Shown: positions 51,300-55,944 of the stretch, piece by piece | Layout of the letters: every line of letters starts with the position of its first letter | Position numbering within the stretch: position 1 is the stretch's first letter | Assembly: GCA_009692515.1 (NCBI GenBank) | Contig: SHZA01000007.1 | Coordinates: 1-55,944, forward strand | DNA length: 55,944 bases | Reading direction: 5' to 3' | Source of the DNA: Bdellovibrionales bacterium | GTDB lineage: Bacteria > Bdellovibrionota > FAC87 > UBA2466 | Translations under genes and position numbers: made by a program | Notes under the pieces: generated by a model | Databases searched by the model: none | What the model was told of the DNA's origin: nothing | The model's input: the letters and a program-made list of their open reading frames with translations, nothing else

Positions 51300-51340
51300 T
51301 TGATGATCAGGCTAACTCAAAAATATTCTAATGAAAAGAA

Positions 51341-51375
51341 AAAGGAAATCGTTCAAAAAAGAACGATCCCCTTTT
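51341..51375 (-). terminator. Terminator hairpin between the zinc-module gene and metF
   Basis: ATCGTTC (51348-51354) and GAACGAT (51361-51367) form a 7-bp stem around a run of six A, with an outer AAAAGG/CCTTTT extension. On the minus strand a T-rich tract follows, so it terminates the zinc-module transcript; the pattern could also work on the + strand. Confidence 0.65.
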
Positions 51376-51390
51376 TGTGAAAATAAAATA

Positions 51391-51792
51391 TTAGGCGACA
51401 GCCTCTTTTTTAACCGGGGTGGGTTTTTCAATAGGCGCTGCTTTGGTAACAGCTAACCCTTTGACATAATAATTTTGGAAGTGATCTTCACAGTATCCGT
51501 GTCGGTTCATCGACATAGGTTTTGTGCAATCAAGATCTCCACAGGAGGAGAATCTTGCAATACCATAGGCGCCCTGTTTCCATTTTTTGTAGTGGCTATT
51601 GCAGTATCCTTTAGCGCGGTACTCGCGTTTACAAGAGGCAATAGCACAGTTCCGATCGGCTCTTGGCGTTTGAGAATCTACCTTTTTTTTCGATGCAGTA
51701 GAAATCTGTTTCTCTTGCGGTTTAACAACTTTACCTATTTTATCTTTCCCAGTTTCCGTGGGTGACTTTTTTGCGACAGGTTTTTTAACCAT
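51391..51792 (-). CDS. Double zinc-module protein, 'vegetative protein'-like
   Basis: A 133-residue protein resembling the 'vegetative protein' of myxobacteria and relatives. The N-terminal 50 residues are Lys-rich (MVKKPVAKKSPTETGKDKIG). Two Cys/His modules follow: CAIASCKREYRAKGYCNSHY and SSCGDLDCTKPMSMNRHGYC followed by EDHF, each of the CxnCx...CxxH type likely to bind zinc. The tail is Ala/Lys/Pro-rich. An AAGGAGG four bases ahead of the ATG at 51792 fixes the start. A nucleic-acid-binding function is plausible but not established. Confidence 0.75.
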   Translation of the reverse strand: MVKKPVAKKSPTETGKDKIGKVVKPQEKQISTASKKKVDSQTPRADRNCAIASCKREYRAKGYCNSHYKKWKQGAYGIARFSSCGDLDCTKPMSMNRHGYCEDHFQNYYVKGLAVTKAAPIEKPTPVKKEAVA

Positions 51793-52323
51793 GATTCCTC
51801 CTTGAGATATATTCAAGGTATCGGAAGAAGGACTAAAAAATCTGAGTAATCGTTTTAGTTTTAGGTGAGTTCGGCTACCGTCTGGTCCTTTTAAAATGGC
51901 CGCTAGGTGCGTTAGAAAAGAGGGTTAGCTTCTTTGCGAAAATAGTTAACGCAGAACCACTTTCTTGGCTGGGCTCGCCCCTGTTAACTTAAAACTAGAT
52001 TCGGCTTGTCTAAATTAAAATGAGGAATGATGAGTCAATTTAATTTAGGGTTCTTTAGCATTTAAAAAAGAGCTGGGGCCATGAGTTTAAGGACCCTAAT
52101 TATGCCCGCGCTATTAGGATGCCGATCTGCTGCGCTCCATCGCTCTGGAGCCTCCTTCTATCTTAAAGGGGGAACCGAAGGAACCACAGGCACCTCCACC
52201 CATTCTGCGGGACCTATTATTAATGCCGGAAATATTCGGGAATTTATAAGCGAGGTTATAAAAGAGGTAGGAACACGCCTTAATTGTTAGGTATCTTTGC
52301 TATTATAGTTTTATTAAATAAAA
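51793..52323. other. Intergenic stretch with no certain gene
   Basis: This 530-bp region lies between the DAO-type gene and the zinc-module gene, both on minus. It must include the promoter of the latter; TTGACT elements can be seen on the minus strand but no good -10 pairs with them. Within it, a 69-codon open frame on + is listed separately with low confidence. No RNA gene is recognised. Confidence 0.35.
52081..52290 (+). CDS. Possible small lipoprotein; may be a chance frame
   Basis: A 69-residue frame starting MSLRTLIMPALLGCRS. The ALLGC resembles a lipobox after a very short hydrophobic stretch, and the body is Gly/Thr-rich (YLKGGTEGTTGTSTHSAG). It lies alone on + in a 530-bp gap, with only a weak AG-rich sequence before the ATG. 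No family is recognised. Treat as doubtful. Confidence 0.25.
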   Translation: MSLRTLIMPALLGCRSAALHRSGASFYLKGGTEGTTGTSTHSAGPIINAGNIREFISEVIKEVGTRLNC

Positions 52324-53532
52324 TTAAATATGAAGTCCCTCTGGGAGTAATTCGGATTCATTGCCTGCTAGAAAACGCTTTCGAGAAAGACAGCTGGCCT
52401 GAAGGGTTTCAAATCTTCCATTAATAATAAGTTCGGTTATCGCAATAGCCGCACCGTAACTTTGCATCACTCCGCGACCTGTAAAACTATGGCACTCATA
52501 CAGCGATTTAGTTTTGGGAATCTTGCCTAAGATTCCAGAGGTATCGGGGGTATAACTATAGAGTCCTCCCCATCCCGTAATGGGCTTTAGCTTTTCTAAA
52601 GAACTAGACCTTTCATAAAGAGCGGGCCAAAGATGAGATTCAAAAAAATCTTTATCCACGTCAAATCTATAGCCCTGGGCCTCATTCTTTAAAACCAATC
52701 CCGCTAAAATATTGCCCCCTTCGGGGTGAAAATAAACACGAGAGGTGTCTACGACCATTCCATAACTATTCATGTCGAAATTTTCCGCCTTAAAAAGCAC
52801 AATCTGTCGACGAATAGGTGAAATCAATGGGTGTTTAATGTGGGGTAATAATAGTTCTCTTGACCATGCCCCCGCAGCCAAAATTACAAAGTCGGCCTGC
52901 CAATTGAGGTCTCCCTCTTTTTTTAAAAGAGGAAAGGGATTTTTCAAATGATCTTCGGCCGCAATATCTGAGGTGACTGTGGATAGGCTGATTTCAGCAC
53001 CATGGGGAGTCTCTTTCATTCCATGGACCACATGACGATCATGAAAAATGACCCCTCTTTTTTTAGCCTCATTACGAAAGTATTGCTTTAAACTATTTGA
53101 ATTAATGAGCCCATCTCTAGCTCCAAAGATGGCAAAGGCTAAATCATCGGTTTTATCAATAAAAGGATATTTAGATTTGATTTCGGAGATTGAAAGCTGT
53201 TCATAGTTTAATTGGTGGCTCTGAGTGCGTGCCAGCATGTCCTCTCCAGATTTTTCCTCTCCCTTTCCGAACAGCCAAAGGTAACCTGTTTGATGAAAAC
53301 CAATTTCGGTCTTAATCTTTTCGAAAAGTGCAATGGAGTGTCTGGCAAGCTCACGGTTAATGGGCTGCTCCCATAAATGCCTCACACCGCCCGCATTTCT
53401 TTCGGTACTACTTAACGTCCCCTCCAGATCGGGATCTACCACGTGCAAATCGGTGAGTCCTTTTCTGGAAAGTTCATAAGCAATGGCACTGCCTATGATA
53501 CCCGCGCCAATAATGATCCCTGTAGCCTTCAT
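52324..53532 (-). CDS. FAD-dependent oxidoreductase of the DAO family
   Basis: A 402-residue flavoprotein of the D-amino-acid oxidase/glycine oxidase/sarcosine oxidase family. The Rossmann FAD site is IIIGAGIIGSAIAYELSRKG at the N-terminus with VVDPDLEGTLSSTERNAGGV, and the second FAD region near the C-terminus is ITGWGGLYSYTPDTSGILG followed by HSFTGRGVMQSYGAAIAI. These enzymes oxidise amino or methylamino groups. The exact substrate is not clear. It is divergent from the lipoprotein gene with a 97-bp gap that holds that gene's promoter. Confidence 0.85.
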   Translation of the reverse strand: MKATGIIIGAGIIGSAIAYELSRKGLTDLHVVDPDLEGTLSSTERNAGGVRHLWEQPINRELARHSIALFEKIKTEIGFHQTGYLWLFGKGEEKSGEDMLARTQSHQLNYEQLSISEIKSKYPFIDKTDDLAFAIFGARDGLINSNSLKQYFRNEAKKRGVIFHDRHVVHGMKETPHGAEISLSTVTSDIAAEDHLKNPFPLLKKEGDLNWQADFVILAAGAWSRELLLPHIKHPLISPIRRQIVLFKAENFDMNSYGMVVDTSRVYFHPEGGNILAGLVLKNEAQGYRFDVDKDFFESHLWPALYERSSSLEKLKPITGWGGLYSYTPDTSGILGKIPKTKSLYECHSFTGRGVMQSYGAAIAITELIINGRFETLQASCLSRKRFLAGNESELLPEGLHI

Positions 53533-53592
53533 CGAATCAGTCTAGCGGAAAAGACAGGTTCCCGAAAGAGTCTCTTAAAAAGAAAAGTTTTT

Positions 53593-53621
53593 TTGCCAGA
53601 TTTTCATTTTCCCATTACAAT
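53593..53621 (+). promoter_or_regulatory. Promoter of the lipoprotein gene with near-leaderless start
   Basis: TTGCCA (53593-53598), a 17-bp spacer and TACAAT (53616-53621). Transcription should begin near 53628, only two bases before the ATG at 53630. Confidence 0.6.
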
Positions 53622-53629
53622 AAAAATCT

Positions 53630-54097
53630 ATGAAAAAACTAATTCTGATAATGCCTTTTTTATTCTTAGCCTGTACTAAATTTAAGTTAACGGAGAGTAC
53701 GGCCTCTGCAACTCAAAGCCCGTCGGAGGTTGTTAAACTATTTGTTCAGCTCTCTGCCTCTGCAAAGAGCCCGGGAGACAAGCGGCGATTGATAGAGGCT
53801 TCAGCAGGCGATTTTAAACGAGCCTTTGAACGGATGTCGGATGAAGAGTTTAAACTTACCTACCTCAATGGGCAGATTAAAATAGAAAATATCAACGTTC
53901 TTGATAGTTTTATCGAGCTGGACAAAGCTAAGGTTAGGTATCAAGTTTCTCTAGAAAACAAACAAGGAACAGAGACTACGCTCGAAACGAATGAGCGAGA
54001 GGTTGAACTACGTAAAGGTGACTCGGGTTGGCTTATCGAAGCTATTCGTTTAAAGGGAAGTGATAAGGTGGCATTCACTCGTGGGATGATGTTTTGA
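53630..54097 (+). CDS. Lipoprotein of unknown function
   Basis: A 155-residue lipoprotein with signal peptide MKKLILIMPFLFLAC, the lipobox being LFLAC. The mature part begins TKFKLTES and contains an alpha/beta region with SPSEVVKLFVQLSASAKSPG and a strand pattern ending REVELRKGDSGWLIEAIR. This resembles DUF4878/NTF2-like lipoproteins of periplasm, but that is only a resemblance. It leads a + strand cluster with an NTF2-like protein, an unknown protein and a DUF2269-like membrane protein, and its promoter lies directly upstream. Confidence 0.75.
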   Translation: MKKLILIMPFLFLACTKFKLTESTASATQSPSEVVKLFVQLSASAKSPGDKRRLIEASAGDFKRAFERMSDEEFKLTYLNGQIKIENINVLDSFIELDKAKVRYQVSLENKQGTETTLETNEREVELRKGDSGWLIEAIRLKGSDKVAFTRGMMF

Positions 54098-54128
54098 TTC
54101 CCTTAGCATAAAGTAAAGTGAGCGTTCA

Positions 54129-54578
54129 ATGAGTGTAGTGGAATATTCACAACTATCTTCAGTAGGGAAAAAAATAGAATACGCCTCTAGTGTCCTTTTA
54201 AAACAGGCCGACATTAAGCCCTATTTAGATTGCATGGGTAGTGTGTTTGCCGACCAGGTTCATTACATCGATCCTGTCCATGAAATTCACGGCAAATTAG
54301 CTGTACTTGCCATGCTACAAAAGTATGTACCTAGAGTAAGAACTGAACCTTTTCAGTTCTCACTGGTTCATGATGGAGAGACCCTTGTTATTTGGAGGTG
54401 GGTCCTTAATATGAAAATTAAGTTCACCCCGTTTCGATTTACTATTCATGGGTTAGTTCACGCAGAGATTGAGATGGGCAAAATTATCTACCAAAGAGAG
54501 TATTATGACCCCATGGAATCCATAGGTGTCATCCCCGTCGTAGGATTTCTTTATAAATTGGTGTTGAAAATGGGCTAA
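54129..54578 (+). CDS. NTF2/SnoaL-like protein
   Basis: A 149-residue protein of the NTF2-like superfamily fold. FADQVHYIDPVHEIHGKLAV is the typical pattern of the pocket-forming helix and turn in SnoaL/steroid-isomerase-like proteins. FRFTIHGLVHAEIEMGKIIY and QREYYDPMESIG are the central strands and the conserved 'YyDp' ending. Such proteins can be isomerases, cyclases or ligand binders; the catalytic Asp cannot be identified with certainty. It follows the lipoprotein by 31 bp and precedes the unknown 266-residue protein by seven bases. Confidence 0.7.
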   Translation: MSVVEYSQLSSVGKKIEYASSVLLKQADIKPYLDCMGSVFADQVHYIDPVHEIHGKLAVLAMLQKYVPRVRTEPFQFSLVHDGETLVIWRWVLNMKIKFTPFRFTIHGLVHAEIEMGKIIYQREYYDPMESIGVIPVVGFLYKLVLKMG

Positions 54579-54585
54579 AGAAAAT

Positions 54586-55386
54586 ATGTTTTTATTAAAA
54601 AAAATAATTTTTAAATTTATGGAATTGGGGTTAGGGCTCAGGACCTGTTTTAATCTAGAGACTAAAAATCCTATCTTTATTAATTTTAAGCTGACACCCA
54701 ATGAAATTGAAAAGGTAAAAAAAGCGCTGCCCTCCAACTTTCGTTTAATGCCCATTCGTTTTATGGCCGATGATGAAGCGCCAGAATATTGGATTAGCTA
54801 CAATTTTTACGAGCTGCGATATCCAAAGCCGGAACTGGCAGCTATTAAAAAATCTAGATTAGAGATAAATACTTTTGTTCAGGATGCCAATGGACGAAAA
54901 GGTATTTTTGTTTTTTGTGATTCCCCTTTTGTTTCTAAAGAAACTCAAAGAACTCCCATCGGAGTCGTTTGTGATTTTGCCGAGTGGCTTGTCACTAAAA
55001 TTTATGCTTGCGGACAGCTCCTGCCCTTGCAGTTTCAGTTATCGGACAAACTAAAATTATCTCTACTAGCTAAAGGGCACCGCTTTGAACTTGAAACCGA
55101 GGCTCCCTATCTGACGGAGACTAATGGAATTAAATTTTCTAGCGATTATTGTTTGTATAACGACATCTCTTTTTTTAACAAAGGGAAAACTTTCGATTTT
55201 GTAAATGTGAATAGCTCTTTTTATAATGCGGAATTTGTTTCGGTGCCTACAGAAAAACTTGAAACTATTTGTGAGGGGCCTTTTTTTAAACGTAGGCCAG
55301 ATTCTATTCATATTCATCGAGGTGAGATCTCCTACCTTGTAAATTCAATGAATCCTTGGGTGCGATTGGAAACCACCCATGTCTAA
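54586..55386 (+). CDS. Protein of unknown function
   Basis: A 266-residue protein that I do not recognise. The N-terminus is amphipathic (MFLLKKIIFKFMELGLGLRT) but not a clear signal peptide. The body is mixed alpha/beta with several aromatic-rich strands (EYWISYNFYELRYPKPELAA, GIFVFCDSPFVSKETQR). There is no membrane-spanning stretch or zinc site. It overlaps the downstream DUF2269-like gene by eight bases and follows the NTF2-like gene at seven, so it belongs to the same operon. Position suggests a shared pathway, perhaps lipid- or steroid-like substrate handling, but this is guesswork. Confidence 0.6.
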   Translation: MFLLKKIIFKFMELGLGLRTCFNLETKNPIFINFKLTPNEIEKVKKALPSNFRLMPIRFMADDEAPEYWISYNFYELRYPKPELAAIKKSRLEINTFVQDANGRKGIFVFCDSPFVSKETQRTPIGVVCDFAEWLVTKIYACGQLLPLQFQLSDKLKLSLLAKGHRFELETEAPYLTETNGIKFSSDYCLYNDISFFNKGKTFDFVNVNSSFYNAEFVSVPTEKLETICEGPFFKRRPDSIHIHRGEISYLVNSMNPWVRLETTHV

Positions 55387-55944
55387 AATATCCTCTCTTT
55401 TGAAGTTCTATTTGAGCCTCATGGCCTTCATGATTATTTTGGGACTACTTTTTCCTGTGGCCTTTAAGGCCGCCTTTTCTAGGCCAGAACTTTATCTCCA
55501 TGCTAAATTTTTTCATATTCTCTCGGTCACATTAGTGTTTGCTAACGCGGTCATCGGAACTCTGTGGGAGACTCGCGGGCTGTTATCAAAAAAGGCCGAT
55601 ATCGTTCGCTACACCTATCAAACTGTCACCTGGATGGATTCGGTATTTACGGCTCCATTGATTGTTGTGAGTGTTCTCTCCGGTATTTTAATGGGCACCA
55701 ATTTGGGGGGAGTGTGGAGCTTAGGTTGGTTGAGTATTGCCTTTGTGCTATTTTTATTTTCGGGTGTTATTTGGGTAGTCCTAGACATTCCTACACAGCA
55801 TAAGGTGAATAAACTATTTAAGTCCTTGAGTGAGAGTGCAGAGGTGTTGCCCTCAGAAATCACAAAACTGCTGTGGTTTCGTTTAGGGGTTAATCTATTT
55901 AGCTTGGTTCCGCTAATTATTATTTTTATTTTGATGATTCACAA
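55379..55944 (+). CDS. DUF2269-like integral membrane protein, partial at window edge
   Basis: The first 188 codons of a membrane protein, running off the end of the window. It starts at ATG 55379, eight bases before the previous stop. Segments visible are SLMAFMIILGLLFPVAFKAA, FHILSVTLVFANAVIGTLWE, FTAPLIVVSVLSGILMGTNL, WLSIAFVLFLFSGVIWVVLD and a last hydrophobic run at the edge. The conserved H near HILSVTLVFANAVIG and WMDSVFTAPL fit the DUF2269 'predicted integral membrane protein' family, whose function is unknown. Confidence 0.7.
   Translation, partial: MSKISSLLKFYLSLMAFMIILGLLFPVAFKAAFSRPELYLHAKFFHILSVTLVFANAVIGTLWETRGLLSKKADIVRYTYQTVTWMDSVFTAPLIVVSVLSGILMGTNLGGVWSLGWLSIAFVLFLFSGVIWVVLDIPTQHKVNKLFKSLSESAEVLPSEITKLLWFRLGVNLFSLVPLIIIFILMIH

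Noticed and set aside
1..55944. CRISPR array, insertion sequence or rRNA operon
   Set aside because: I saw no regularly spaced repeats, no IS transposase with terminal inverted repeats and no rRNA sequence.

Overview
The window looks like chromosome from a Gram-negative bacterium, probably of the Bdellovibrionota (Oligoflexia) or a deltaproteobacterial relative. This is inferred from gene content, not from a search. It carries Omp85 outer-membrane barrels, a TamB-type inner-to-outer membrane protein, lipobox-bearing lipoproteins, an MltD-type lytic transglycosylase and a 'vegetative protein'-like zinc module. Coding density is high, many neighbours overlap by a few bases, and base composition is moderately AT-rich.

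Layout. 1-2.4 kb: two outer-membrane barrel proteins on +. 2.4-7.8 kb: a minus-strand block with secA, a zinc-ribbon protein, rsmD, coaD and an aspartate aminotransferase, driven by a near-consensus promoter upstream of secA. 8.0-11.7 kb: a minus-strand unit of a coiled-coil protein, a REC-GGDEF diguanylate cyclase and a calcineurin-like phosphoesterase. 11.83-16.77 kb: a roughly 4.9-kb integrated element. 16.75-20.7 kb: tRNA-Glu(UUC), then DUF366, queC, a small protein, nadD, obgE, rpmA and rplU, all on minus. 21.1-26.5 kb: a secreted protein, a short ComEC, two TPR proteins and EF-P on +. 26.5-34.8 kb: tamB, a 963-residue Omp85 protein with about seven POTRA-like repeats, and a GT-C glycosyltransferase. 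34.8-43.7 kb: mltD, a small protein, dnaB, rmuC, an acyl-CoA dehydrogenase and a secreted beta-helix protein on minus. 44-49.3 kb: a small Arg/His-rich protein, a GT87-like enzyme, the slipin/NfeD pair, a family-4 uracil-DNA glycosylase and a phosphoesterase lipoprotein. 49.3-53.5 kb: gcvT, metF, the zinc module and a DAO-family oxidoreductase. 53.6 kb to the end: a + strand cluster of a lipoprotein, an NTF2-like protein, an unknown protein and a DUF2269-like membrane protein cut by the window edge.

The most distinctive region is the element at 11829-16767. A 12-bp direct repeat equal to the 3' end of tRNA-Glu, CCA included, bounds it. It encodes a large serine recombinase whose last ~15 codons are read antisense through the tRNA gene, a small acidic protein, a divergently transcribed replication-initiator-like protein, a RelE/HigB-HigA-type toxin-antitoxin pair with a perfect 22-bp palindromic operator, and a secreted protein of unknown function. 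Removing it joins tRNA-Glu directly to the leader of the coiled-coil/GGDEF operon, which was probably the ancestral arrangement.

The rest is largely housekeeping and envelope biology. TamB and the multi-POTRA Omp85 protein are adjacent and overlapping, consistent with a two-membrane translocation or lipid-transport complex. GcvT and MetF overlap and share folate one-carbon chemistry. Slipin and NfeD form the widespread stomatin/STOPP pair.
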